A stretch of DNA of 64,000 nt from Mogibacterium timidum ATCC 33093 (lineage in GTDB: Bacteria > Bacillota > Clostridia > Peptostreptococcales > Anaerovoracaceae): contig NZ_JALU01000002.1 of the NCBI RefSeq assembly GCF_000525775.1, positions 1 through 64,000 on the forward strand. The letters run 5' to 3'. Shown here piece by piece: positions 7,562 through 16,050 of this stretch (position 1 is the first letter of the stretch; the number at the start of each line of letters is the position of its first letter). Below the pieces are notes generated by a model that was given only the letters and a program-made list of their open reading frames with translations, was not told the DNA's origin and did no database searches. The translations under genes were made by a program, and so were the position numbers.

Positions 7562-9388
7562 TTAACTATTACCGTTTTTCGGTATCCCTGCCCTTTTCAA
7601 AACCTTTAGCTTTTCCTGTTTTTTCTGCTCTCGCCTTGCCTTATACCTTTCCTCATATTCCTGTTGTTTTCCGTTTGCTTTACGCTTTAGATAATTTTGA
7701 TGAAGCCTGTCCTTTCTCTCATTGATTTTGCGTTCTTCTTCCTCAAGCTTTAATCGTTCTTCTTCGGTCAATTCTTCTTTTGGCGGTTCATAATTTCCGA
7801 TAAAGTTAAAATATATCTCTATCTTCTGTTTTGAGTTTTGACTGCCTTTCCTATCCCTTTCGTGAATGATAATCTTCTCTACAAACTCATTTATCATAGT
7901 ATTTGTAAGTTCATCAAAGTTTTCATAGCGATTGATAAGAGATATGAATTTTCTTGCTCTGTCTGTTTCTTTTTCATATCTTGATACCTGTTGCTCTAAC
8001 TCCTTAATTTCTGTGCTTAAAGCTCTTTGCTCTGTTTCGTATTGGCTATTAAGTATCTCATATCTACTGCTTGGTATTTTTTCAAGTATCATATCCTCGT
8101 AAATACGACACATAAGCCTTTCTAACTCTTGTATTCTTGCCTTATTATCAATCAGTCTTGCTCTTTGCCTTTCTATCTCCACCTTTTCCTTTTCTTCCAT
8201 TTCATTTTGAATGGAACGGATAAAGGCTTCGTTATCTTCATCAAGGTATTTTTTAATGTCTTTTAGCGTTTCCTGTATAAGATTTAGTACGGCTTCCGCT
8301 TTTATCCTGTGAGCTGATGGACAAAGTGTTCCACAAGGTACTTTTGTGTAGGCACTGCAATTGTAATAAGGGATATTCTTGTAATTACTTGTCCTATGAA
8401 CATACATCTTACTTCCACAATCAGCACAATACATTAGTCCTGTTAGTGGGTGATATTCGCCCCAACCATCTGGGTATCTTTTTACATTTCCTCGTATTCT
8501 TTGTACATTATCAAAGGTTTCTTGGTCTATGATTGCTTCGTGGGTATTTTCAAATATCAGCCAGTTATCTTCAGATACATATTTACTTTTCTTATCCTTG
8601 AAGTGCTTCCTTGTTTTGAAGTTGACTGTATGTCCTAAGTATTCTTTTTTCTTTAAGATACTTGCTATTGTAGAGCTACACCAACGATAAGGATGTTCAA
8701 AATTTTTGCTTTGATGTAGTCCGTAGCCTAATTTTTGTTGATGATAAGATGGTATATCTATTTTTTCTGCTTCCAATATCTTTGCTATTCGATACGGACC
8801 ATTGCCTTGCATGGTCAGGTTAAATATTCGCCTTACTATCTCTGCTGCTTTTTCATCTACAATCCACTTATCTTTGTCTTTTTCATCTTTGATATAGCCA
8901 TAAGGTGGAGAACTTGCCGTATGCTTTCCACTTTCTCCTTTTGATTTGAACGTCGATTGTATTTTTCTTGATGTATCTCTTGCATACCATTCATTCATAA
9001 TATTTCTAAAAGGGGTAAAATCATCTTCTCTGTAAAAACTGTCTACATTGTCGTTGATAGCAATTAGTCTTACGCCCTTTTGTCTTAATATCTCCATACA
9101 TTGACCGACTTTTAGATAATCTCTGCCGAGTCTACTCATATCTTTTACGATGATACAACCGATATTTCCACTGTTTACTCCGTTCATCATTGCCATAAAT
9201 CCCGGTCTGTCAAACTGGGTTCCGCTAATTCCGTCATCGGTAAAATGAATGATGTTGAATAGATTATTTTTGCTTGCATATTCTTCAAGAATTTTCTTTT
9301 GATTGACGATCGAATTGCTCTCGCCTTGTAGTTCATCATCTCGGCTTAACCTTTCATACAAAGCGGTTATTTTCTCATAACTTCTCAT
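7562..9388 (-). CDS. Large serine recombinase (TnpX/Tn4451 family) of the second element
   Basis: 608 residues from the ATG at 9388, with an AAAGGAGG box; a GTG at 9448 is in frame but lacks one. The resolvase-type catalytic domain has the nucleophile Ser15 in LYERLSRDDEL and the VKDMSRLGRDYLK motif. Then come a recombinase domain (PPYGY and the tyrosine-rich block), a zinc ribbon (CADCGSKMY to CPSAH), a long coiled coil and a C-terminal DUF4368-like tail. It catalyses excision and integration of its element, expected at GA dinucleotides. It is the first gene inside the right end, as in Tn4451-like elements. Confidence 0.93.
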   Translation of the reverse strand: MRSYEKITALYERLSRDDELQGESNSIVNQKKILEEYASKNNLFNIIHFTDDGISGTQFDRPGFMAMMNGVNSGNIGCIIVKDMSRLGRDYLKVGQCMEILRQKGVRLIAINDNVDSFYREDDFTPFRNIMNEWYARDTSRKIQSTFKSKGESGKHTASSPPYGYIKDEKDKDKWIVDEKAAEIVRRIFNLTMQGNGPYRIAKILEAEKIDIPSYHQQKLGYGLHQSKNFEHPYRWCSSTIASILKKKEYLGHTVNFKTRKHFKDKKSKYVSEDNWLIFENTHEAIIDQETFDNVQRIRGNVKRYPDGWGEYHPLTGLMYCADCGSKMYVHRTSNYKNIPYYNCSAYTKVPCGTLCPSAHRIKAEAVLNLIQETLKDIKKYLDEDNEAFIRSIQNEMEEKEKVEIERQRARLIDNKARIQELERLMCRIYEDMILEKIPSSRYEILNSQYETEQRALSTEIKELEQQVSRYEKETDRARKFISLINRYENFDELTNTMINEFVEKIIIHERDRKGSQNSKQKIEIYFNFIGNYEPPKEELTEEERLKLEEEERKINERKDRLHQNYLKRKANGKQQEYEERYKARREQKKQEKLKVLKRAGIPKNGNS

Positions 9389-9486
9389 GATTACCTCCTT
9401 TCGCTCAAATTCTTCAATAAAAAAAGAATTAAGCAAAACATTTTTCACTCAAGTAGTGATGAAGTGTTCTTCTTAATTCTATTACT

Positions 9487-9920
9487 CCGGCAGCCAATTT
9501 GTACTTTTTATATTGCTTCACTGCAAAGTGTGTAGGCTCTTTCTTTTCCAGTGCTTCAAAGAGTCTGTCTATCGGATTCATATAGGTTTCATCATCTTCC
9601 CTTACTTCCGAAGCATCTATCATATCGAGAAGTGTTGCAAAGTTCTTTTCTTCCCTTGGGGCTTCATAGAAGATGTAGCCAATAAGTGCTGTGTAGTAGA
9701 GTTTTTCGGCTTTCACCCAAAAATCTTCGCCTGATTTTTCTCCCTCTCCCTTAGTATTTGCGATGATTGTCTGTACTAATTTTAGTATATCTTTTTCACT
9801 TCTAAGATAAGCAAAGGGATTGTACTTCATGCTCTTTTTGAAGTTGATGGTATTTAGGATTTTTATCTCATATCCGTTATCTTCAAGCATCTTACCGTAC
9901 TCAAGGACTATAGTTCCTTT
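9487..9920 (-). pseudogene. Middle fragment of virD4/TraG coupling protein, cut at both ends
   Basis: The frame reads PKGTIVLEYGKMLEDNG, then about 125 further residues to KYKLAAG. This is the part of a VirD4/TraG coupling ATPase that follows the DPKG box. Upstream it continues the 5' fragment at 16051..16620, from which it is separated by the 6.1-kb element. Downstream it is cut after AAG by the second element and reads into 20 unrelated residues before a stop. It has no start of its own and is presumably not functional in this configuration. Confidence 0.85.
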
Positions 9921-9964
9921 TGGGAAGATTTGTCAAGGACATAAACAAAATTTTTTTGATAAAT

Positions 9965-10129
9965 TTATATCTTCTCTGTTTCTCTCTTGATTAGCTTTAG
10001 TATTTTATCCTTGTATGTTTCCCCTGTACCTTGCTTGAAATGTAGGTTTACGGTGTATTTTGTTTTTCCAATATCCATTATTAACTGTTTATGTTGTGGT
10101 TCTTTTATTACTCTTTTTTCTTCTTCCAT
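9965..10129 (-). CDS. tnpW: TnpW family transposon-encoded small protein
   Basis: 54 residues, starting at the ATG ending at 10129 after a GGAGGA box. The core IGKTKYTVNLHFKQG and the following TYKDKILKLIKRE are typical of the TnpW family first named in Tn4451. Its biochemical role is unknown. It is the last gene before the left end of the nested element, which helps define that end. The hairpin at 10161-10187 precedes it. Confidence 0.8.
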   Translation of the reverse strand: MEEEKRVIKEPQHKQLIMDIGKTKYTVNLHFKQGTGETYKDKILKLIKRETEKI

Positions 10130-10160
10130 GTGTCCTCCTTTCCGTTTTTAAGCAAAGAAA

Positions 10161-10187
10161 AAACAGCAAACCTTTTTGATTTACTGC
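10161..10187 (-). terminator. Hairpin with T6 run upstream of tnpW
   Basis: A 7-bp stem with one mismatch (CAGCAAA / TTTACTG) is followed on the minus strand by TTTTTTCTTTGC. It lies between the SAP-protein stop and the tnpW ribosome binding site. The trailing TTTCTTTGC motif recurs after the hairpins at 13405 and 18752. Confidence 0.6.
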
Positions 10188-10236
10188 TTTCGTGTTAGCT
10201 TTTATTGAATTGTTAGTTTAGCAAGCTAAAAATATC

Positions 10237-10851
10237 CTACTTGCAATACTCTTTTATTTTATCGGCATATTCAGTCAAAAGATTCTTTGAATAAATTTTT
10301 TCATTTCTTGAATTTCTGACTTCTTTCCAAAGAATAGAAGCTACTTTTAATTTGCTTGAGTAGTTGCAACTATTTTCGTCTGCACAGAAATCCTTTAAAA
10401 ATTGATTCCATTGACAAACCGAATTATCATACTTTGCATAATCTGATTTCCCATAATAAACTTTTAGCATATCTTGAATTGTAAAACTCAAATCATTTTC
10501 TCTTTTTACTTTTCTCCAAACTGTTGCCATATCAGCAGTAAATTTAAATGGTGAGATACCTGTTAAAACAGCGAAATATTCTCTGAACTTTGCATTAAAA
10601 GAAAAACCACATTCAAGTAATGGTGTATCTAAAGTAATATTTTCCACTTGCTTCTTTTCATTTTTTATTGATGATTTTTTAATCAAATTGCCCTTAAAGT
10701 ATTGCTCAATAATATAATTGAGTTCCTGTTTTGTGCCTCTATATTCTAATCCTAATGACTTGCATATCTGTGAAAGTTCTTCACGATACCAATAGTATTT
10801 AGTAAATTCATCAAACGATGTAATTTTGTCAAACTCAGGTCTACTTTCCAT
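10237..10851 (-). CDS. SAP-domain protein, element cargo
   Basis: 204 residues from the ATG at 10851; a TTG one codon upstream is also possible behind the GAGGAG box. Residues 1-65 (RPEFDKITSFDEFTKYYWYR, then LSQICKSLG and TKQELNYIIEQYF) form a SAP-like helix-extension-helix DNA-binding domain of the kind annotated SAP_new25. The remainder (SPFKFTADMATVWRKVKRE) is a helical domain common in these proteins. Function is unknown; nucleic acid binding is a family inference. It is co-directional with the NTF2-like gene just upstream. Confidence 0.65.
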   Translation of the reverse strand: MESRPEFDKITSFDEFTKYYWYREELSQICKSLGLEYRGTKQELNYIIEQYFKGNLIKKSSIKNEKKQVENITLDTPLLECGFSFNAKFREYFAVLTGISPFKFTADMATVWRKVKRENDLSFTIQDMLKVYYGKSDYAKYDNSVCQWNQFLKDFCADENSCNYSSKLKVASILWKEVRNSRNEKIYSKNLLTEYADKIKEYCK

Positions 10852-10866
10852 CAATATTTTATCTCC

Positions 10867-11286
10867 TCAAAACCAATTTACTTTTTCATCTCTAAATAAT
10901 GGTGTTTCACTCTCTTTGTAAGGATTGTAGTTGTTACAATTACAACCAAACTCTTTCAACGCTTTTATCTTATTATCGGCTGTCCAAACAATCAAAGAGA
11001 TACCGTCAAATTCTTCAACTTTCCCCTCATTCATTTTATTTTTGAAGTGCCATTCTACAATAGTTTGATTATCCTTATGAAAAAATTGCTTTATATCCCA
11101 CGCAAGAACTTTTCCTCTTGTATTCCACTCATTAAACCAGTGCTTTACTGTTTGCCGATTTTCATACTTAGGACACCAACTCTCAATATAAATCACATCA
11201 TCCAAAAAAATATCATCTATTCCTAAGTCTTGTTGTGTAAGCCACATATCAAACCATAAACGAATGATTTTCTCTCTTTCATCCAT
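10867..11286 (-). CDS. SnoaL/NTF2-like domain protein, element cargo
   Basis: 139 residues from the ATG at 11286, which has a GGAGG box ten bases upstream. The pattern (EREKIIRLWFDMWL; YIESWCPKYENRQTVKHWFNEW; VLAWDIKQFFHKDNQTIVEWHFKNKMN; EFDGISLIVWTADNKIKALKEFG) is the curved beta-sheet pocket of the NTF2-like superfamily. These are small-molecule enzymes or binding proteins. No specific substrate can be read. It ends in a Cys/Asn-rich tail (CNCNNYNPY). It lies between the relaxase and the SAP gene. Confidence 0.65.
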   Translation of the reverse strand: MDEREKIIRLWFDMWLTQQDLGIDDIFLDDVIYIESWCPKYENRQTVKHWFNEWNTRGKVLAWDIKQFFHKDNQTIVEWHFKNKMNEGKVEEFDGISLIVWTADNKIKALKEFGCNCNNYNPYKESETPLFRDEKVNWF

Positions 11287-11347
11287 GAATTTAAGCACCT
11301 CCAAAATCAAATACTTGTCTAATATCATACCATTTTTTCGCTTGATT

Positions 11348-12808
11348 TTATAGGTCTAACTCGTTCCGTTTTACCTGTGTTAGTTGCTTTGAATGTTCCT
11401 GTAACTGTTCAATACAAGTCTTAACTTTTTCAGCCTGTTCTACTTCCTCTCGTATCTCTAATATTTGATTGTATAGGCTATTTTTCTCTTTCTTCATATT
11501 GGCAACTTCCGATTTCCATTTGGATATATTTAAGGTCTTGCTTTCTCCTAAATATTCTTTCAGATATTTCTTGGCACTTTCAAACAAAATAATCTCTGCG
11601 GTATGCTCATTGTAGAAAGTATCTTGTTTGTTTTTCTTTAGCTTGGTATAAGCTGTATAGGTATCTTTATGCTTCAAATATTTTTCGGCGTGGTCGATAA
11701 GTTGTACTTTATTGTCAATCCGCTTTTCGGTATCTTTAATAGCTCTTGTGGTCTTGTAGTTCTTATCTCTTAAAGTAACTATGTTTTCTTTCAGTTCAGA
11801 TACGGAAATGATATTTTTCTCTTTTAAGAATTGATAGCTTCCGATGTATTGTTCTAAATCTGTATTATGGTTATCTGCATTTTTACGGATAAGATTTTCA
11901 AAAACGGATAGCAAATTTTCTTTGAATGGGAGGGTAGATTTGAGATTATCAGTTTCTGCCTTTTCTTCTTTTCCTATTCCTCTTATCCAATTTAGTAAGG
12001 CTTTTATTCTTCTTGCAATCTCTTTTAATATCTTATTCTGATGTTTGATTTCTCGGTTGATATTTCCCCTGTCGGTAGTTATTCCTTTCTTTTCCATTTG
12101 GGTGGCTGATACGCCTAAATGAATGGTCGGTATTTGTTCTATGCCCTGTCTTTCATAGGAACGGTGATCCACTTTTTCCTGTATGCTATTTTCTTCAAGA
12201 TATTTATTTGTAATATCTGTCCATGCTTTTCGCCATTGCTCTGCTTTGTCTTGTTCGTTCCAGTCCACTGTATTGATTTTTCTTGTTTTGAAGTTGCCAT
12301 TTTTAAGTTTTACTTTCTCTCCGTTTTCATCAAGTATATATTCCTTTTTTGATTTTGCTCCCCATGTTGTATCTTCGTTTAGCGGTCGCATAGTTAATAG
12401 AATATGTGCATGTGGGTTTCCGTCATTTTTATCATGTAGGGCAATGTCGGCACACATACCAACTTTCACAAAATTTTCTTTTACATACTCTCTTACAAGC
12501 TCAATCTGTTTTTCCCTGTCTAATTCTTTGGGTAAGGCAACTTCAATTTCTCTTGCAAGCTGTGAGTTTTTACTCTTTTCGATTTTCTCTACGCTATTCC
12601 ATAATGTTCCTCTGCCTGAAAATTCCTGTGGTGCATTTTGAGGCAATAGGATTTCTGTATGGGCTATTCCGCCTTTTCTTGTAAAGTCGTGGACTATGCC
12701 GTCATATTCGTTTTTTATCTTTTCGCCACTTCGATAAGCGGAAGCTGCTACTGCACTTTTGCCTTTACCTCTTGAGATAATCTTTATGCAAAGATGATAT
12801 ATCGCCAT
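11348..12808 (-). CDS. MobA/MobL family relaxase (TnpZ-like) of the nested element
   Basis: 486 residues starting MAIYHL, the same first six residues as RSF1010 MobA as I recall it. The likely catalytic Tyr is at residue 25 (AASAYRSGEK). The histidine motif is ALHDKNDGNPHAHILLTMRP at about 126-145. The block VDHRSYERQG and the following TIHLG are shared with the other relaxase. The C-terminal 200 residues form a coiled coil. A GGAGG box precedes the ATG. Its probable substrate is the oriT at 13004-13044, just upstream. It would need a coupling protein and mating channel supplied by an ICE. Confidence 0.93.
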   Translation of the reverse strand: MAIYHLCIKIISRGKGKSAVAASAYRSGEKIKNEYDGIVHDFTRKGGIAHTEILLPQNAPQEFSGRGTLWNSVEKIEKSKNSQLAREIEVALPKELDREKQIELVREYVKENFVKVGMCADIALHDKNDGNPHAHILLTMRPLNEDTTWGAKSKKEYILDENGEKVKLKNGNFKTRKINTVDWNEQDKAEQWRKAWTDITNKYLEENSIQEKVDHRSYERQGIEQIPTIHLGVSATQMEKKGITTDRGNINREIKHQNKILKEIARRIKALLNWIRGIGKEEKAETDNLKSTLPFKENLLSVFENLIRKNADNHNTDLEQYIGSYQFLKEKNIISVSELKENIVTLRDKNYKTTRAIKDTEKRIDNKVQLIDHAEKYLKHKDTYTAYTKLKKNKQDTFYNEHTAEIILFESAKKYLKEYLGESKTLNISKWKSEVANMKKEKNSLYNQILEIREEVEQAEKVKTCIEQLQEHSKQLTQVKRNELDL

Positions 12809-12869
12809 AAGAAAAAACCTCCTCTCTTTTTGATGTGGGCAAGGTGGCGATGATAAAGACTTACTAAAA

Positions 12870-12894
12870 AAATCGGATTGTTTTTATCCGATTT
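12870..12894 (-). terminator. Hairpin with T7 run upstream of relaxase
   Basis: A 9-bp perfect stem (AAATCGGAT / ATCCGATTT), with a T7 run following on the minus strand. It lies 60 bases before the relaxase start, between oriT and the gene, the same position as the hairpin at 3024-3068 in the second element. Confidence 0.65.
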
Positions 12895-13003
12895 CTTTTG
12901 GTAAGTACACAAGGGGTAGGAAATTTATTTCCGTAGGGGAGTGTAGCTCCCCTGTATCAGCTTTAGCTGATATGCTCTCTGCAAGAGCCTTCGGAGAACG
13001 CAC

Positions 13004-13044
13004 ACACCCTTTAGGGTGTATAAGTGCGCCCTTGTAAACAAGGG
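13004..13044 (+). other. Origin of transfer (oriT) of the nested element, RSF1010-like nic
   Basis: Seen: a perfect hairpin ACACCCT-TT-AGGGTGT (13004-13019), then TAAGTGCG-CCCTT with predicted cleavage between 13028 and 13029, then a perfect hairpin CCCTTGT-AA-ACAAGGG (13029-13044). Known: the RSF1010/R1162 nic region is TAAGTGCG-CCCT beside an inverted repeat. The match is exact over those 12 bases. The relaxase gene downstream has an RSF1010 MobA-like N-terminus, which supports the assignment. Confidence 0.75.
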
Positions 13045-13045
13045 A

Positions 13046-13366
13046 CTATTCCTCTGTTTCCATTCTTTCCTCTCGATTTTCTGTATTTTGATTTTTACTT
13101 TCTTCTCTGCTGTCTATGATTTTCTTGATTTTTTGATTGACTATTTCTTTGAGATTTGGATATGTGATTAGCTGATAAAATTCATCTTTGGTGAAGTCCT
13201 TGCTTTCAGTAAAGATACTTTCAAAGACTGCTCCTTTTTCATAAAGCCGTCTATCTCTCTTTTTTCGTTCCTTCTGTTTCTGCTGACTGATAAGTTTTTT
13301 CCTTTTGTTTTGTAACTGCTTGATTTCTTCTTCTGTCATTAAAATTTTTTCGTCTATGTTTTTCAT
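13046..13366 (-). CDS. DUF3847 family coiled-coil protein of the nested element
   Basis: 106 residues. Residues 1-35 form a coiled coil. The basic family signature KQKERKKRDRRLYEKGAVFE follows, and the C-terminal 40 residues are charged and low-complexity. It is homologous to the protein at 3424..3687. Its stop lies two bases from the oriT hairpin. A role as accessory mobilization or oriT-binding protein is a guess from position. Confidence 0.75.
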   Translation of the reverse strand: MKNIDEKILMTEEEIKQLQNKRKKLISQQKQKERKKRDRRLYEKGAVFESIFTESKDFTKDEFYQLITYPNLKEIVNQKIKKIIDSREESKNQNTENREERMETEE

Positions 13367-13404
13367 CTTCTGTTTTCCTTTCTTTATGTTTTGAGCAAAG
13401 AAAA

Positions 13405-13431
13405 AACAGTAAACCGATTTGATTTACTGTT
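13405..13431 (-). terminator. Hairpin with T6 run upstream of DUF3847 gene
   Basis: A 9-bp perfect stem (AACAGTAAA / TTTACTGTT) followed on the minus strand by the T-run and CTTTGC. It lies between the hydrolase gene stop (13498) and the DUF3847 start (13366). Confidence 0.7.
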
Positions 13432-13497
13432 TCGTAAGCTGCTATACTATTGTTTCTATTTAATTATTTCATTTCGACAAACTGGAATTTGTCTGTC

Positions 13498-14250
13498 TCA
13501 AAACAATTCGTTTATCATTGTCACAAATAAATCCGGTTTCAATAAAACAAGACCTGCATGCCCCAGTTTAGGCAAAACCTTGAATTCTGTTTGCGGAAAA
13601 TGCTGATTCATGTAGGCGATATCAAGTTTTCGCTCCTTTTCTTCGCCATCGGCATACCAGTAATGCATTTGCGTATCGACCTTCGGAATGGGCTGTGGAA
13701 TCTTATAGTTGTTGCATGAGTCAAAAGTTCTCCATAACGTTTTTCTACTGGAGCACTTCAAAACATCTGCAACATATTGAAGATCTTCCTTCGAATATTC
13801 ATCGGTAGCAAAAGCCTTCTCAAGCAAGCGCACTCCACCTGTCCTGCCCAGCATCATCATGAGATAGTCTCTCAAGGCGATAAAGCGTGTGACAAGCCAT
13901 GGTAGCTGATATGGTGTAATGCCTCCGTCCATAATGCAGTGTCTGATTGGAATAAGTTGTCCAAGCGTTACCATTAAAGCAACGGAGCCGCCCATCGAGC
14001 ACCCATATACTGCATACAATTCGGCAATCTCTTCAGCCTGAAGCCACTCATTCAATTCGGCAGCGATCTTCTCAATGCTTGTAAAGTCACTTTCATCCTC
14101 AGAATCATATCCGGGAAGAGCCGGAATAATCAGATGATATTTGTTTTTGAGAAGCGGAATTAAATGTTCAAAATAATCCCATCTTACAACAGAAGGATGT
14201 ATCAGCAGAATTGCTTGTTCATTACCTTTTCCAAATTCATGTATATTCAT
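13498..14250 (-). CDS. Alpha/beta hydrolase, cargo gene
   Basis: 250 residues from the ATG at 14250. The fold is visible as ILLIHPSVV (oxyanion loop), HLIIPALPGYD, the nucleophile elbow YGCSMGGSVA (Ser near residue 93), and a late LGHAGL with the probable catalytic His. The substrate is unknown; similar proteins are annotated as esterases or lipases. It is the only gene of the nested element that is not a mobility or nucleic-acid gene, and its base composition is less AT-rich than its neighbours, suggesting a separate origin. It sits between the recombinase and the DUF3847 gene. Confidence 0.8.
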   Translation of the reverse strand: MNIHEFGKGNEQAILLIHPSVVRWDYFEHLIPLLKNKYHLIIPALPGYDSEDESDFTSIEKIAAELNEWLQAEEIAELYAVYGCSMGGSVALMVTLGQLIPIRHCIMDGGITPYQLPWLVTRFIALRDYLMMMLGRTGGVRLLEKAFATDEYSKEDLQYVADVLKCSSRKTLWRTFDSCNNYKIPQPIPKVDTQMHYWYADGEEKERKLDIAYMNQHFPQTEFKVLPKLGHAGLVLLKPDLFVTMINELF

Positions 14251-14317
14251 TAGTCTAATCCATCCTGTGTACAAATTCTAATTTACTTCACTCAATACTC
14301 ATAATATTATACCACTT

Positions 14318-16009
14318 TTAAGCCATTTTTTCTATATCTACTTTCTGTGGCACTTGACAGTTACTCTGTGGCACTTGACAGTTACCTATAAAGTTAAAGT
14401 ACACATCAACTTGTTGTTTTCTATATTTGCCTTGTCTTCCTCCTGTCGCTTCGTAGACTACAACTTTTTCTATATACTCATTTATCATTGGTACTGTAAG
14501 TTTTTCAATATCTGTATATTTTTCTATCATCTTTAAGAATTTATCGGTATCAACTTTTCTCTGATGATAGCTTTCTATTTCTTGTTCAAAATACTGTATT
14601 TGCTTTTCTAAGTCTTGTTGCTCCATATCATAGGTATTAAATAATCTGTCAAAATGTTTTACAGGAATTTTACCAAGTGCGTGGTCTTCATACAGCTTTG
14701 TAATGAGTGTTGTTAGCTCTGCATTTCTTGATGACAGTTTTTCTAACTTTTCTTTATCCTCTTGATACTTTTCTTCTCTTTTTTCGTCGGATAACTTGTT
14801 CATCACTTTTAGAAACTCTTGCTTTTCTTCTTTTGCAAAGTCTGTGATTTCTTTGATTGATTTTAGGAGAATTTCATTTACTGTTTTTACTTTGATGTAG
14901 TGCATACTGCAAGAGCCTTTTCTGTGTCTGTAATGTTGACATACAAAACAATAATCGCAATCGTACTTCTTTTCTTTATGTTCTGCCGGCTCTCTATAGC
15001 TTAGCTTTCCTCCACAGTCGGAACAGATTAAAAGCCCTGTGAATGGGTGTGAGGTTGTACCATACTTTGGACTTCTTCTCACTGTTTTTCTTAACCTTTG
15101 GGCGTTATTCCATGTTTCTTCGTCAATGATGGCTTCGTGGGTATTTTTGAAGATAATGAGTTCATTTTCTTTTGCCTTTCTTCTTTTTTTGGTTTTATAG
15201 TCTAAACTAATTGTCTTTCCTAATACAGTATGCCCCATATATTCTCTTTTTTCTAAGATATAACCTACTGTGGTCGGTGTCCAAAAATATGGGTCTTCTA
15301 TTCCTCTTTTCTTTGAGCTATGGTTATTTTCGGGATAATGGGTTTCTGCATAGGCTGATGGGATAAGGACTTTGTCTTTGGTTAGTATATCTGCTATCTG
15401 TGTTACTCCATATCCCTCTATTACAAGCCTGTAAATGCGTTTTACGACCTTTGCACTCTCTTTATCGACAAGTAGCTCCTGTTTGTTCTTTGGGTTTCTG
15501 TAATAGCCGTATGGTACGCTTGGAGATACTCTTTTCCCCTCTTCCATTCTTGCCCTGAAGATAGATTGTATTTTTCTTGATGTATCTCTTGCATACCATT
15601 CGTTCATGATATTTAGAAATGGGGTAAAGTCGCTTTCTGCTTGTTTTTCACTGTCTATTCCGTTATTGATGGCGATAAACCTTACTCCCTTTTCTTTGAA
15701 AAGTATTTCGGTGTAAAAACCTACTTTGAGGTAGTCTCTGCCAAACCTACTCATATCTTTTACTATCACAGTAGATACTTTGTTTTCTTCTACTGCTTTT
15801 ATCATTTTTTGAAATCCCTCTCTATCAAAGGTTGTTCCGCTTACTCCATCATCGGTATAGTGATAGATATTTACAAAGCCGTTTCTTTTGGCATAGCTTT
15901 CAAGTAGTTGCTTTTGATTGATGATAGAGTTACTTTCTCCTTGAAGCTCATCATCTCGACTTAAACGCTCATAAAGGGCTGTTTGTCCTGTTCTTTTCGT
16001 ATTTGACAT
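14318..16009 (-). CDS. tnpX: Large serine recombinase (TnpX type) of the nested element
   Basis: 563 residues with a GGAGG box before the ATG. The catalytic Ser is probably residue 17 in LYERLSRDDELQGE. VKDMSRFGRDYLKVG is the second active-site motif. A recombinase domain (VPYGYYRNPKNK), a cysteine-rich zinc ribbon (CSDCGGKLSY to CSMHYIKVK) and a coiled-coil C-terminus (DUF4368-like) follow. It should excise the element as a circle and insert it at GA sites. The start codon lies about 54 bases inside the right junction. The C-terminus carries a recent in-frame duplication (see 14344-14385). Confidence 0.93.
   Translation of the reverse strand: MSNTKRTGQTALYERLSRDDELQGESNSIINQKQLLESYAKRNGFVNIYHYTDDGVSGTTFDREGFQKMIKAVEENKVSTVIVKDMSRFGRDYLKVGFYTEILFKEKGVRFIAINNGIDSEKQAESDFTPFLNIMNEWYARDTSRKIQSIFRARMEEGKRVSPSVPYGYYRNPKNKQELLVDKESAKVVKRIYRLVIEGYGVTQIADILTKDKVLIPSAYAETHYPENNHSSKKRGIEDPYFWTPTTVGYILEKREYMGHTVLGKTISLDYKTKKRRKAKENELIIFKNTHEAIIDEETWNNAQRLRKTVRRSPKYGTTSHPFTGLLICSDCGGKLSYREPAEHKEKKYDCDYCFVCQHYRHRKGSCSMHYIKVKTVNEILLKSIKEITDFAKEEKQEFLKVMNKLSDEKREEKYQEDKEKLEKLSSRNAELTTLITKLYEDHALGKIPVKHFDRLFNTYDMEQQDLEKQIQYFEQEIESYHQRKVDTDKFLKMIEKYTDIEKLTVPMINEYIEKVVVYEATGGRQGKYRKQQVDVYFNFIGNCQVPQSNCQVPQKVDIEKMA
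14344..14385 (-). repeat. Perfect 21-bp tandem duplication in the recombinase C-terminus
   Basis: Two exact adjacent copies of a 21-base unit (14344-14364, 14365-14385) encode two copies of NCQVPQ near the end of the recombinase. The frame is kept and the last residues follow normally. It is probably replication slippage; whether it affects activity is unknown. Confidence 0.85.
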
Positions 16010-16050
16010 GAGAATTACCTCCTTTCCAAGTTTTATTATTTTCTCTGTCC

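Larger units (their letters stand above)
1..9487 (-). mobile_element. Second serine-recombinase mobilizable element (partial) inserted in virD4
   Basis: Seen: the virD4 reading frame stops matching right after the codons for AAG (GCC GGA) near 9,487 and is followed by a large serine recombinase gene. Downstream on the same strand come a restriction-SEFIR operon, DUF3847 protein, oriT-like site, MobA/MobL relaxase, replisome organizer and the start of a DnaC-like gene. The missing 3' half of virD4 must lie beyond the left edge. Known: TnpX-family recombinases of Tn4451-like elements insert at GA dinucleotides, which agrees with a junction at GGA. The left end of the element is outside the window, so its full size and remaining cargo are unknown. 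Confidence 0.7.

Noticed and set aside
9429-9890. A complete 153-residue protein gene starting at the ATG near 9890
   Set aside because: The frame is an internal piece of virD4 with upstream homologous codons (PKGTIVLEYGK) and an unrelated 3' tail, so it is a gene fragment.
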